This document shows positions 34,883-43,866 of a DNA stretch of 64,000 bases, in pieces. The notes below the pieces were generated by a model. It worked only from the letters and a program-made list of their open reading frames with translations. It searched no databases and was not told where the DNA came from. Each line of letters starts with the position of its first letter. Position 1 is the first letter of the stretch. The stretch is from an uncultured Sphingomonadaceae bacterium (GTDB lineage: Bacteria; Pseudomonadota; Alphaproteobacteria; Sphingomonadales; Sphingomonadaceae): assembly GCA_947493215.1 (NCBI GenBank), contig CANLQE010000001.1:1364001-1428000 (forward strand). The letters run 5' to 3'. Made by a program: the position numbers and the translations under genes.

Positions 34883-37201
34883 TTGAAAACCGCTTTTTCT
34901 TCTTTTCGGACGAACGCCGCGTGGCGATTTTTCCTAGCCTCGGGCATTGCACTGCTGTGCGCAATTGCCTTACCGATGGTCGGGGTCGGCGGACAAGTAG
35001 AGTTACAGTTGCAAAATATGCGGTCCGGTTTGCTCGAAAAACCGGCATCCGGCGATATTGCCATTGTCGAAATTGATGCCAAATCCATTAAGGACCTTGA
35101 TCGTTGGCCGTGGCCGCGCACATATTATGCCCAGCTTGTTGAAAAACTCTCTGCAGCGGGTGCTGCGCAAATTGCCTTTGACGTGGATTTTTCGTCTAGC
35201 TCGACGCCAGAGCAGGATGCTATTTTTGCCGACGCGCTGAAAAATTCGCAAGCCACGATCATCTTGCCGACTTTCAAGCAGAACGCGACGTTGAAAGAAG
35301 ATAAATTTGTCGAAAGTCTGCCGATTGATATTCTTAAAGAACATGCGTTTCTGGCCTCTGTCAACGTGCACCCTGACAAAAATGGTCAACTGAATGACTA
35401 TGACTATGGCACTATAACGGGCGGTACCGTAAGACCGTCATTGGCCAGTATGCTGGCCGAAACTCCGGGAAATATCGATGAGAAATTTGCCATCGATCAG
35501 TCGATAAATCCTGCGACAATACCCCGATATAGTTTTGTCGACATATTGCAGGCTGAAGAACCGATCGCTTCCTTGAACGGCAAAAAAATCTTAATCGGCG
35601 CCACTGCAATAGAACTCGGAGACCGCTATCCCATCAGCCTGCATGGGGTATTGCCCGGTGTTGTCATTCAGGCGATGGCGGCGGAAACGCTTTTGCAAGG
35701 CAGCAATATGGCAACCATCGGTTATTTGCCGTCGCTCGCCTTAGCTAGCATATTGTTAGTGGCCTTAGTGGCCAGCCGGTCAGCCGGTAGAAAATTCCTG
35801 GTGCCTGGTGTTTTTGCGATCGGTGTACTGCTGTGTGTTTTATTGATTGCGTCAGAATATCAAGGGCTGATGACTTTCTCCAATGTTCCTGCGCTATTTT
35901 TTCTGGGTATTTTTCTGATTGTGCACAAGTTTTTGAAAACAAATTTTGCATTGAAACGCAGCCAATTTTCCAACGCAAATAGTGCGTTGCCTAATGAAGC
36001 GGCCATGTCAGCCTTTATTGAGCCTCGCGGCGATAGCAATATTGCCGTCGCCCGCCTTGCTGACTTTCGCGATCTGTTGGTAGTGACTGACAAAGATAGC
36101 CGGACCGATTTGTTCAAAAATCTGGCCGAAAGATTGAAATTTCTCGCGGTTGAGGAACGTATTTTCCATCTCGATACCGATATTGTCGGTTGGGTGGTGA
36201 AAGAGGATTATGCCGAAGATATTTCTGGCCATTTCGATACCGCCGTGGCCCTCTTTCATGCGCCTATCATGGCCGGCGATACCAAGGTTAAGCTAAATGC
36301 GTCTTTTGGTCTGAGCGGCGAGTCGATCGACAAGGCGAAAATCGCCAGCGAGCAGGCGATCGTCAAGGGCAGACGCTGGACCTTGCATGATGTTGAGGCC
36401 GCAGACGTTGTCGGTCAAAAACAGAGCGTGCTGGTCGAAATGGAACAGGCGATTGAAAACGGAAATATCTGGACCGTTTATCAACCAAAATGGAACCTGC
36501 AGGACGGTAAACTGGATGGCGCCGAAGCGCTGGTGCGGTGGGAGCATCCAGAACGCGGCATGATAAGTCCTGAAATTTTCATACCGATATTGGAAAAAGC
36601 AGGCCGGACAGATGAGCTCACGCTCCATGTTTTGCAAAATGCGCTGGATGACCTGTCGCAATGGCATGTTCAGCAGTCTTCCTTGAAATGCTCGGTTAAC
36701 ATATCTGTGCAACTGCTTGATGATACGTCATTTATTGATAAGGCAATTGCAATGGTTAGCGCTGCCGATCTCGGGAACGGTCATGTTATATTTGAGGTGA
36801 CGGAGACGGCCGCATTGGCAGATCTGGAATTGTCAATTCAGGCACTGGAGCGTATTCGCGATGCTGGTATCAGCATATCGATTGATGACTATGGCACCGG
36901 TCAGTCAACGATGAGCTATTTGCAGCGCTTGCCGATTGATGAAATTAAAATTGACCAGAGCTTCGTCAAAACCATGATGAACGATCATTCAAACCGTCTG
37001 ATGGTCAAATCCACGATAGAATTAGCCCATGCGTTGAAGCTGAAAGTTGTGGCGGAAGGTATTGAAGACAAGTCCTGTATGGATATGCTGACCCAGTTTG
37101 GCTGCGATGTTGGTCAGGGATGGCATATCTCCAAACCTGTTTCATCAGAACTGTTTGCGGCAAAGTGGTTGGCGCCAGCGCGTGAGAGAAAAACCGCCTA
37201 A
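34883..37201 (+). CDS. CHASE2-(degenerate GGDEF)-EAL membrane sensor
   Basis: This 772-residue protein starts at TTG 34883 with GGAG upstream. One membrane helix (about 14-34) is followed by a periplasmic CHASE2 domain (IAIVEIDAKSIKDLDRWPWPRTYYAQLV, then AAQIAFDVDFSS) and three membrane helices at about 283-350. A GGDEF-like fold at about 375-510 has its signature replaced by LDTDIVGW. A full EAL domain carries E548-A-L, NISVQL, FEVTET, IDDYGTGQST, EIKIDQSF and VVAEGIE. It should therefore be a c-di-GMP phosphodiesterase that senses something outside. CHASE2 proteins are often neighbours of FecR-domain proteins, as here. Confidence 0.88.
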   Translation: MKTAFSSFRTNAAWRFFLASGIALLCAIALPMVGVGGQVELQLQNMRSGLLEKPASGDIAIVEIDAKSIKDLDRWPWPRTYYAQLVEKLSAAGAAQIAFDVDFSSSSTPEQDAIFADALKNSQATIILPTFKQNATLKEDKFVESLPIDILKEHAFLASVNVHPDKNGQLNDYDYGTITGGTVRPSLASMLAETPGNIDEKFAIDQSINPATIPRYSFVDILQAEEPIASLNGKKILIGATAIELGDRYPISLHGVLPGVVIQAMAAETLLQGSNMATIGYLPSLALASILLVALVASRSAGRKFLVPGVFAIGVLLCVLLIASEYQGLMTFSNVPALFFLGIFLIVHKFLKTNFALKRSQFSNANSALPNEAAMSAFIEPRGDSNIAVARLADFRDLLVVTDKDSRTDLFKNLAERLKFLAVEERIFHLDTDIVGWVVKEDYAEDISGHFDTAVALFHAPIMAGDTKVKLNASFGLSGESIDKAKIASEQAIVKGRRWTLHDVEAADVVGQKQSVLVEMEQAIENGNIWTVYQPKWNLQDGKLDGAEALVRWEHPERGMISPEIFIPILEKAGRTDELTLHVLQNALDDLSQWHVQQSSLKCSVNISVQLLDDTSFIDKAIAMVSAADLGNGHVIFEVTETAALADLELSIQALERIRDAGISISIDDYGTGQSTMSYLQRLPIDEIKIDQSFVKTMMNDHSNRLMVKSTIELAHALKLKVVAEGIEDKSCMDMLTQFGCDVGQGWHISKPVSSELFAAKWLAPARERKTA

Positions 37202-37229
37202 CTATGCGCGCGAGAAGGTCGGTTGGCCG

Positions 37230-38504
37230 CTAGGCTTCCTCAACCCATTCGCGCTGTAGCGGTCGTGCCGCCAGCGCCATAAAACCTGCCGCAATCCCAT
37301 AGAATATCAGCGATATCAGCATGGAATAGCGCAAGCTGTCCTCGCCATAAATCGGGACGAGGCTATCGGATAGCGCGCCGAGGAAGAATATCCCGCCGCC
37401 AATGCCGATGAGATTGTTGATCAGCAGGAACAATGCCGAAGCGGTGGCGCGGGTCTCTGCAGTGACGAGATGCTGAACTGCCGATAGGACTGGCCCAAGC
37501 CAGATATAGGCGAGGCCTTGCGGGATCAGGAACAATATGAAGGCCATGGTTGCCGAGCTGCTCATAATACCGGCTGCGAATAACGGCACTGCCAGCAGGA
37601 AAGCGACAGCCGGGACGAGGCCGTAAGCGCCCTTATTCTTGCCGCCGAGCCAATCGCCTAACATGCCGCCGCCAATCACACCTGCGACGCCGCCGATCAG
37701 CAGGATCGATCCAAAGAATAATGATGTCTCGATGAGGTCCAGGCCAAAGCTACGCTGCAACAGGCTGGGTAGCCAGAAAGCAATGCCATAGCCGAGCATT
37801 GAACTGGAAGCCGCACCAAAAGCTAGGAACCAGAAGGCACGTTTCTTGGACAGTATCTTGAGGATATCGATGAAGCGGGGTTGCGGTGGCGCGGTGCCAG
37901 CGATCGCGGCTGGTTTCACTGGATCGCGGACGAGATATTTGAACAGCGGCGCGATCAATACGCCGGATAGCCCGACAACAAGAAAGGCGAGGCGCCAATC
38001 CACCGTCGCCGCAATATAACCACCGGCAATTACGCCAGTGGCAGAACCCAAAGGGATGCCGAGCGAATAGATGGACAGGGCGCGGGCGCGTTTTTCGCTG
38101 GGGAAATAATCCGCGATCAATGCATAGGATGGCGCGACGCCGCCTGCTTCACCGACGCCGACGCCGAGGCGCGCGAGGAAGATTGACCAGAACCCTTGGG
38201 CAAAGCCGCAGAGGGCTGTAAATCCGCTCCATACGCCCAAGGAAATAGTGATCACCCAACTGCGGTTGGTTCTGTCGGCAATCCAGCCGAGCGGGACAGC
38301 CAAGGTCGAATAGAGCAGGGCAAAGGCAATGCCGCCGAGTAATCCCATTTGGGTATCGCTGAGCCCGAGATCGGCTTGAATCGGGCCAGCGAGTATCGCC
38401 AATATCTGACGATCGACAAAATTGAAGATGTAGACAACCAACAACATGCCGAGCGCGACATTGGGCGAGGTTGTAAGCAGCGGGGCCGTTGTTTTGCTAG
38501 CCAT
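37230..38504 (-). CDS. MFS transporter (spinster-like)
   Basis: This is a 424-residue permease with about 12 hydrophobic helices. It has the N-terminal MFS signature (NFVDRQILAILAGPIQADLGLSDTQMGLLGG) and the loop 2-3 motif GWIADRTNRSW. The R-R-type loop between helices 6 and 7 is at about 190-220. The spinster-like group in sphingomonads often sits in catabolic clusters with TonB receptors and hydrolases, as here. The start codon follows the hydrolase stop directly (TAG then ATG), so the two are coupled. The transported compound is unknown. Confidence 0.9.
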   Translation of the reverse strand: MASKTTAPLLTTSPNVALGMLLVVYIFNFVDRQILAILAGPIQADLGLSDTQMGLLGGIAFALLYSTLAVPLGWIADRTNRSWVITISLGVWSGFTALCGFAQGFWSIFLARLGVGVGEAGGVAPSYALIADYFPSEKRARALSIYSLGIPLGSATGVIAGGYIAATVDWRLAFLVVGLSGVLIAPLFKYLVRDPVKPAAIAGTAPPQPRFIDILKILSKKRAFWFLAFGAASSSMLGYGIAFWLPSLLQRSFGLDLIETSLFFGSILLIGGVAGVIGGGMLGDWLGGKNKGAYGLVPAVAFLLAVPLFAAGIMSSSATMAFILFLIPQGLAYIWLGPVLSAVQHLVTAETRATASALFLLINNLIGIGGGIFFLGALSDSLVPIYGEDSLRYSMLISLIFYGIAAGFMALAARPLQREWVEEA

Positions 38505-39410
38505 CTAGCGGCCTGCACCCGATAAAAAATGATCAATCGCCGATAGAGCCGCTGGCTCGTCCAGCATCGGCGCATGTCCTCGATCCGCGACTTCTACCGC
38601 GCTGATCGCGCCGGAATGGCGGCGCTGCATTTCCGCAATGGTCGCGGGGGAAATAATGTCGGACAACGCGCCATGAATGACTAGGGTAGGGATGGTGGCC
38701 AGTTGGTCCCACACCGGCCACAGGTCGGGCGGGACAACCGTTTGTTCGCTCCCTGAAAGGCCTTCGGAGATGGCTGGATCATAGGCGAATTTTATCCGGC
38801 CATCGGATAGCTCCTGACAAGTGCGCCGGGCAAAGTCGAGCCAGTCCCGTTCGTTATAACCTGCCATCACGTCGCCATGCACCTTGCGGCAATGGTCGGC
38901 GGCTTGCTGCCAGCTATCAAAGGGTTCAAGCGCGCCCACATAGCTTTGAATCCGGTCCAGACCCTTTTGTTCCACGACTGGCCCGATATCGTTGAGAATG
39001 AGGCTGCTGAAACGCTTCGGCTCGCTCGCGGCCATCATCATTGCCATCAGGCCGCCCATCGACGTACCGATCAGACCAAGACGATCTAATTGCAGGCCGT
39101 TAATCAGTGCTATCATGTCTTCAACATAGGTGGCGGGTGTATAATTTTCCGGCTCGGGATCGTAGTCGGAGCGTCCGCGTCCGCGCTGGTCCGCTATGAT
39201 GAGCCGGTATTTTCCAGCCAGATGGGCGGCTAGTCCTTCAAAGTCGGCACTGTTGCGGGTTAGCCCGTGCATCAGCAGCAAAGGCGGTCCATCGCTTTCA
39301 TAGATGCGAGCATAGAGCGTCAGTCGGGCATCACCACTGCGGTAAAAATGATCCTGATAGACAGGCGGATCGCCTTGCTTGCGATCCGCCTGCGGGGAGT
39401 TTTTTGACAT
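38505..39410 (-). CDS. Alpha/beta hydrolase
   Basis: This is a 301-residue serine hydrolase. The oxyanion segment LLMHGLTRNSADF, the nucleophile elbow GTSMGG, the acid Asp in HGALSDIISP and the catalytic His in ADRGHAPMLDEP form the triad. QRGRGRSDYDPEP is typical of ester or lactone hydrolases. No signal peptide is present. The start is ATG 39410, one codon after a TTG in the same frame. It lies 10 bp after the TonB receptor and is coupled to the MFS gene, suggesting intracellular cleavage of an imported ester-like compound. Confidence 0.88.
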   Translation of the reverse strand: MSKNSPQADRKQGDPPVYQDHFYRSGDARLTLYARIYESDGPPLLLMHGLTRNSADFEGLAAHLAGKYRLIIADQRGRGRSDYDPEPENYTPATYVEDMIALINGLQLDRLGLIGTSMGGLMAMMMAASEPKRFSSLILNDIGPVVEQKGLDRIQSYVGALEPFDSWQQAADHCRKVHGDVMAGYNERDWLDFARRTCQELSDGRIKFAYDPAISEGLSGSEQTVVPPDLWPVWDQLATIPTLVIHGALSDIISPATIAEMQRRHSGAISAVEVADRGHAPMLDEPAALSAIDHFLSGAGR

Positions 39411-39420
39411 CAAAGCCGGC

Positions 39421-41760
39421 TTAAAACTTGATTTCGCCGGTCACGAATACCCGCCGTGGGTCTCCGAAAAAGGAGGTGAGTGTGCCTTCCAATCCCAAGG
39501 TGGAAACAAATGGCGCGCCATTTTGTCCGCCTGTGACGAAATTGTAACCCGCCACCTTGTAGCGCTTGTCGAACAGGTTTTTGCCATGCACACCGATGGA
39601 GAACAGGTCGCTGTCATCGGTATAAACCAAGCTAGCATCGACAAGAGCGAAGCCATCCTGATCGAGGAACGGATTCTCCGTCTCAAACTGGCTCGCATCG
39701 CTGCGGAAGGAAATTCCGCTGATCAGATCTAGCATGCCGCTGGCGACTGGCACGCCGAGATTGAACGACATGCTGCCGGTCCATTCCGGGGTATTCTGGA
39801 ACACCCGCTCGTCCGCCACATCATTGCCGAACGCGTCGATAAACGTGTTATAGTTGGCATCGAGATAGCCGAGCGACCAGCTGACGTTAAACCGGCTGCC
39901 GGCTCCGGCAAAATCCTTACCAACCAAGGCGCGGCCTTCAAATTCGAAACCGTTTACATCGGCGCTGGCAGCGTTGGAGGTGATACCCGCAAAGCTGTCA
40001 TTGGTGCCATCGCCATCGGTGTCGACACCGACCGAACCAGGAATCTGTACATCGGAATAATCGCCTTTAAACAAGGCCACACTGACATTCAGACGGTTTT
40101 CGAGCAGAGAAGCCTTCCAGCCCAGTTCGTAGCTGTCGACAGTTTCGGGATCAAACTGGAGGAAGTCGAAGATTTCATCTGCAGAGACGGTGCCATCCAG
40201 ATTGAAATCCGGTGTCGCGCTGGTCTGACCACGCGGATCAAACCCGCCGCCTTTAAAGCCGCGTGAATAGGTGAAGTAGATATTATGGTTTTCATCCGGC
40301 TTCCAACTGATCGACGCGCGCGGCGTAAACTCTTTGAACGTCTCGCTGCCATCAAAGTCGGATGTCACTGCAATCGGAACGCCCGCGCCATCAAACTGGT
40401 CGGAAAAGCCACCGACAAAGGTGGTCCGCAAAATACGCGAGCTACGTTTGTCGCTGGTATAGCGGCCGCCAACCGACAAGCTGAGATGATCGGAGATATC
40501 ATAAGTGAAGTCACCGAATATCGACCATGTTTCGGTGTCCACATCGCCGAGCGTCTGCGCGTTCAGGCCAGGTAATCCAACAAAGGGTAGAGCGCCCGTT
40601 GTGGCCAGCAACACATCGAACACGTTGAAGGCGCTGGCATCGAGATAGTAAGCGCCCAAAACACCGTTCAGATTGTCGCTCTCGTAAAGCAGCTGAAACT
40701 CCTGACTAAACTGGTCATTCTCATAAATCACCGGAACGTCGAGATCTTCTGACGGCAAGCTGTCAAAGTCGATATTGGAAGAGGATTTATCTTCGCGGTA
40801 AGCGGTGATGCTTTTGAGCGTGATATTGTCCGACACCGGTGCTTCGATTAACAATGACCCGCCATAGGCTTCAACCAGTTGTTCGGGAACGGTGAGACCC
40901 GCCCGCGTATCAAAGACATCATCGAGAACCGGTGCGCCCGTCAGCAGGCTGGGTATCAGCCTATGGCCCTGACGCGGATCGCTTTCGTCGCGAATATAGT
41001 CGCCGGACAGGCGAACGAAAAATCCGTCATTATCATATTCGATACTGCCGCGTGCTGCCCAGACGTCTTTGTTGTAATTTTCAACACCCGGTTGCACCAG
41101 ATTGTCACCAAAGCCGCCGCGGCTCAATCGTGCGCCGCTGGCACCTATGCGGAGATTGTCCGTTATCGGCGTTGAGGCGGTGACGATTAAGTCTGCCTGA
41201 TTATAGGACCCATATGTTCCCTTAACTTTGACCGACGTGTCATCCGCCAAACGCCGTGAGACATATTTAATCGCGCCACCAATGGTATTGCGACCGTAAA
41301 GCGTGCCTTGCGGTCCGCGCAGCACTTCGATGCGTTCGACATCATAGATATCGAGCACAGAGGCTTGTGGCCGGTTGAGATAGACATCATCGACATAAAG
41401 GCCGACGCCTGCCTCAAATCCGGCGACGGGGTCCTGTTGACCGACGCCGCGGATGAAGGCTGTCAATGTGGTGTTGGTGCCGCGAGAGACTTCCAGTGTC
41501 AGGTTCGGGACTTCCTGACCAATCTCGGTAATGTCCTGCACGCCAGAAGCGGCCAGTGCGTCGCCGCTAATCGCGGTAATGGATAGCGGGACATCGACCA
41601 GACGCTCTTCACGGCGACGCGCGGTCACAACGATCACGCCATCATCTGTATCTTGAGATGCTGTCTCTGAGGCTTGCGCATGGACGGCCGTCGGGACGAC
41701 CAATGCTGTCGCCAAACCGGAAATCAAGGCCGCATAACTGACGCTGTGTTGCAATTTCAT
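39421..41760 (-). CDS. TonB-dependent receptor (first gene of uptake/hydrolysis operon)
   Basis: This is a 779-residue receptor with a signal peptide (cleavage VHA-Q), the TonB box GVIVVTARRREE, and a plug with ITEIGQEVPNLTLEVSRG and VERIEVLRGPQGTLYGRNT. A 22-strand barrel follows, ending in VFVTGEIKF. It resembles the sphingomonad receptors of the IroE/FyuA-like broad group used for hydrophobic or plant compounds. ATG 41760 is chosen for its AGGAGGA site; the frame extends upstream without one. It leads the operon receptor-hydrolase-MFS and is divergent from a TetR regulator across a 15-nt palindrome. Confidence 0.92.
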   Translation of the reverse strand: MKLQHSVSYAALISGLATALVVPTAVHAQASETASQDTDDGVIVVTARRREERLVDVPLSITAISGDALAASGVQDITEIGQEVPNLTLEVSRGTNTTLTAFIRGVGQQDPVAGFEAGVGLYVDDVYLNRPQASVLDIYDVERIEVLRGPQGTLYGRNTIGGAIKYVSRRLADDTSVKVKGTYGSYNQADLIVTASTPITDNLRIGASGARLSRGGFGDNLVQPGVENYNKDVWAARGSIEYDNDGFFVRLSGDYIRDESDPRQGHRLIPSLLTGAPVLDDVFDTRAGLTVPEQLVEAYGGSLLIEAPVSDNITLKSITAYREDKSSSNIDFDSLPSEDLDVPVIYENDQFSQEFQLLYESDNLNGVLGAYYLDASAFNVFDVLLATTGALPFVGLPGLNAQTLGDVDTETWSIFGDFTYDISDHLSLSVGGRYTSDKRSSRILRTTFVGGFSDQFDGAGVPIAVTSDFDGSETFKEFTPRASISWKPDENHNIYFTYSRGFKGGGFDPRGQTSATPDFNLDGTVSADEIFDFLQFDPETVDSYELGWKASLLENRLNVSVALFKGDYSDVQIPGSVGVDTDGDGTNDSFAGITSNAASADVNGFEFEGRALVGKDFAGAGSRFNVSWSLGYLDANYNTFIDAFGNDVADERVFQNTPEWTGSMSFNLGVPVASGMLDLISGISFRSDASQFETENPFLDQDGFALVDASLVYTDDSDLFSIGVHGKNLFDKRYKVAGYNFVTGGQNGAPFVSTLGLEGTLTSFFGDPRRVFVTGEIKF

Positions 41761-41786
41761 AAGAACATCCTCCTGCATATTTTTAG

Positions 41787-41801
41787 CCTGGAAATTCCAG
41801 G
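41787..41801. promoter_or_regulatory. Perfect 15-nt palindrome, candidate TetR operator
   Basis: CCTGGAA-A-TTCCAGG is an exact inverted repeat with one central base, lying between the divergent TonB receptor (start 41760) and the TetR gene (start about 41860). The position would let the regulator control both directions. Confidence 0.6.
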
Positions 41802-41859
41802 TCGTTGATCGTGCTATATTGAAACATGAACCACTATTCAACTTAGAAATTTGCCAATC

Positions 41860-42513
41860 ATGGAAAATGCCGTTAGCCGTGACTTTATGGCCACAAAATA
41901 TTCCGATCATGTCGAGTCCAAAGATAAGCAACCGCGCACCGCACGGGGTTTTAAAACAAAGCGCAAATTACTGGATGCCGCGGCGTTGGAATTTGGCGAG
42001 AAGGGCTTTCACGAAGCATCAATCACCGGGATAACGCAAAGGGCAGGGACGGCCTTGGGCAGCTTTTATACCTATTTCGATTCGAAGGACGAATTGTTCA
42101 GCGCGCTGGTCAAGGATATGAGCGCGCGAGTCAAAACCCATGCCGGTAGCGCGATGACCGAATGGGAAGATGCGCTGGAACGGGAAAAGCTTGCGCTAAA
42201 GGCGTTTATGAACTTTGCCCGCGAGCATAAGGAAATTTACCGGATCATCGACGAAGCGGAATTTGTCGATCCAGAGAGCTATCGGTCTCATTATCAGGAA
42301 ACGGCGGCGCGCATTGCGGAACGGCTGCAAGAAGGCAGCGTGACTGGCGATTTGCGTGATGATCTGGAGGAGGCCCATGCTTGGGCGATCATGGGCATGA
42401 ACGTGTTTCTGGGGCTGCGCTATGGCATCTGGTCAGAAGATAAGCCCGCTGAGGAAGTGGCGGCCATTGCCAACGGCATTCTCGCCCAGGGTATTGCTGG
42501 CCCTAAGATATAG
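41860..42513 (+). CDS. TetR/AcrR family transcriptional regulator
   Basis: This is a 217-residue repressor-type regulator. The N-terminal helix-turn-helix at about 28-75 reads KRKLLDAAALEFGEKGFHEA, SITGITQRAGTALGSFYTYF, FDSKDELFSALV. The C-terminal ligand-binding half (about 80-217) contains the segment AREHKEIYRIIDEAEFVDPE seen in a known regulator subgroup. The start is uncertain: ATG 41860, a TTG at 41851, or a later ATG at 41887; none has a strong site. It likely controls the divergent TonB receptor operon and is followed after 12 bp by the GST gene. Confidence 0.88.
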   Translation: MENAVSRDFMATKYSDHVESKDKQPRTARGFKTKRKLLDAAALEFGEKGFHEASITGITQRAGTALGSFYTYFDSKDELFSALVKDMSARVKTHAGSAMTEWEDALEREKLALKAFMNFAREHKEIYRIIDEAEFVDPESYRSHYQETAARIAERLQEGSVTGDLRDDLEEAHAWAIMGMNVFLGLRYGIWSEDKPAEEVAAIANGILAQGIAGPKI

Positions 42514-42525
42514 GTTCACCTTTCG

Positions 42526-43167
42526 ATGGCCCAACCGACCCTTCACATTCACGGCACGATAATATCCACCTATAGCCGCATCGTGCAGACGGTGGCGGAG
42601 GAAGCAGGGATTAGCTGGACGATCACGGCCACTCCTGCGGGTAGCGCAGAAAACAGAGGCCGCCATCCGTTTCGCAAAGTACCGACGGTGGAAATTGACG
42701 GGCTTAACCTCTATGAGAGCGTCTCGATTTGCCAATATATTGACAATGCCCATAATGGCGGCGCGCTTCAGCCCAGCGAACCGGCCACGCGGGCGGAGAT
42801 GGATCGCTGGATATCAATCGCTAATAATTATCTGTTTCCGGTGGCCGAGCACGGATTGCTGATGCCGCGACTGGCGCATCGGTTTTTGAAGACCCCCTTG
42901 CGCTCCGACATTATCGAGGCGGCTTTACCGGAAATTGCCGAGCATCTCGGGATCGTGTGCCAGCGAATCGAAGAAGCGCCTTATTTTGCAGGGACGGAAT
43001 TTTCGCTCGCAGATATTTTCGTCTATTGCATTTTGCGGCCCGTCCAGATGACGTCTGAAGGGGACAATCTGATCGGTCAGCTTTTGCCGTTGCGCCATTG
43101 GCTCAACAAGATTGGCAAACGATCAAGCCTGATCGCAACGCGTTGGGAGGCGGAGACAGAGCGATAA
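42526..43167 (+). CDS. Glutathione S-transferase family protein
   Basis: This is a 213-residue GST-fold protein. The thioredoxin-like N-terminal domain (about 5-80) has HPFRKVPTVEIDGLNLYES, the cis-Pro and Glu-Ser glutathione-binding motif. The helical C-terminal domain has FAGTEFSLADIFVYCIL. Conjugation or isomerisation of an electrophile is likely; the substrate is unknown. It lies 12 bp after the TetR gene on the same strand, suggesting co-transcription. Confidence 0.85.
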   Translation: MAQPTLHIHGTIISTYSRIVQTVAEEAGISWTITATPAGSAENRGRHPFRKVPTVEIDGLNLYESVSICQYIDNAHNGGALQPSEPATRAEMDRWISIANNYLFPVAEHGLLMPRLAHRFLKTPLRSDIIEAALPEIAEHLGIVCQRIEEAPYFAGTEFSLADIFVYCILRPVQMTSEGDNLIGQLLPLRHWLNKIGKRSSLIATRWEAETER

Positions 43168-43221
43168 AAGCCTGTCCTACACGCGGCAGAATATGATAAT
43201 TGCGGTTAAAAGGGATTTTTG

Positions 43222-43833
43222 ATGCTTCCGTCGCTGTTGATCATTGATGATTTTTTGTCCGATCCGCTGGCGGCGCGCAAAGCGGCTTTGGCGCTGGACT
43301 ATGATGCAGCGTTTAAGGATGGCAACTATCCCGGGCACATTTCTACAACGCCACTCGATATTCAGGGGCTTAATGATCGGGTGTCCCAAGTCATCGGCGC
43401 GCCGGTAGCGGCTGCTGACGGAACGAGCCATGGTCATTGCCGGATCACCCTGAAAGGCGATAAGGGCCGTAGCGGGGTGCATATTGACCCTGCTTTCTAT
43501 TCGGGCATCCTTTATCTGTCGCCGCCAGAACATTGCAAAGGCGGCACGGAATTTTTCCGGCATAAACGCACCGGATTGGAACGGGTGCCGAGCGATCCGC
43601 TTGCCATTACTACAGCGGGCTATGCCGATATCAACGCGCTGATCGAAGACGTGGTGAACCGGGACACCTTGCACAAAGCCAAATGGGAGCGGACCATGCT
43701 GGTGCCGATGCGGTTTAACCGGCTGATCCTGTTCAGCCCATGGTTGTTCCACAATAGCGGTGCGGCTTTCGGGACTTCGCCGGAAACCGGACGGCTGGTG
43801 CATCTGATGTTCTTTGCCAAAGCCAAAACATAG
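43222..43833 (+). CDS. DUF6445 family protein (2-oxoglutarate dioxygenase-like)
   Basis: This is a 203-residue protein with the layout of a small Fe(II)/2-oxoglutarate oxygenase-like fold: an H-x-D metal motif in GVHIDPAFYSGILYLS, a distal His in LILFSPWLFHNSGAAFG and an Arg after it in TGRLVHLMFF. The family assignment is from recall of DUF6445; the reaction is unknown. ATG 43222 has AAAAGGG; a TTG codon just before is in frame. It sits between the GST and the metallo-hydrolase genes. Confidence 0.75.
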   Translation: MLPSLLIIDDFLSDPLAARKAALALDYDAAFKDGNYPGHISTTPLDIQGLNDRVSQVIGAPVAAADGTSHGHCRITLKGDKGRSGVHIDPAFYSGILYLSPPEHCKGGTEFFRHKRTGLERVPSDPLAITTAGYADINALIEDVVNRDTLHKAKWERTMLVPMRFNRLILFSPWLFHNSGAAFGTSPETGRLVHLMFFAKAKT

Positions 43834-43866
43834 GCTAAAAGGCCGTAAATTTTAGGAGATACCCCC

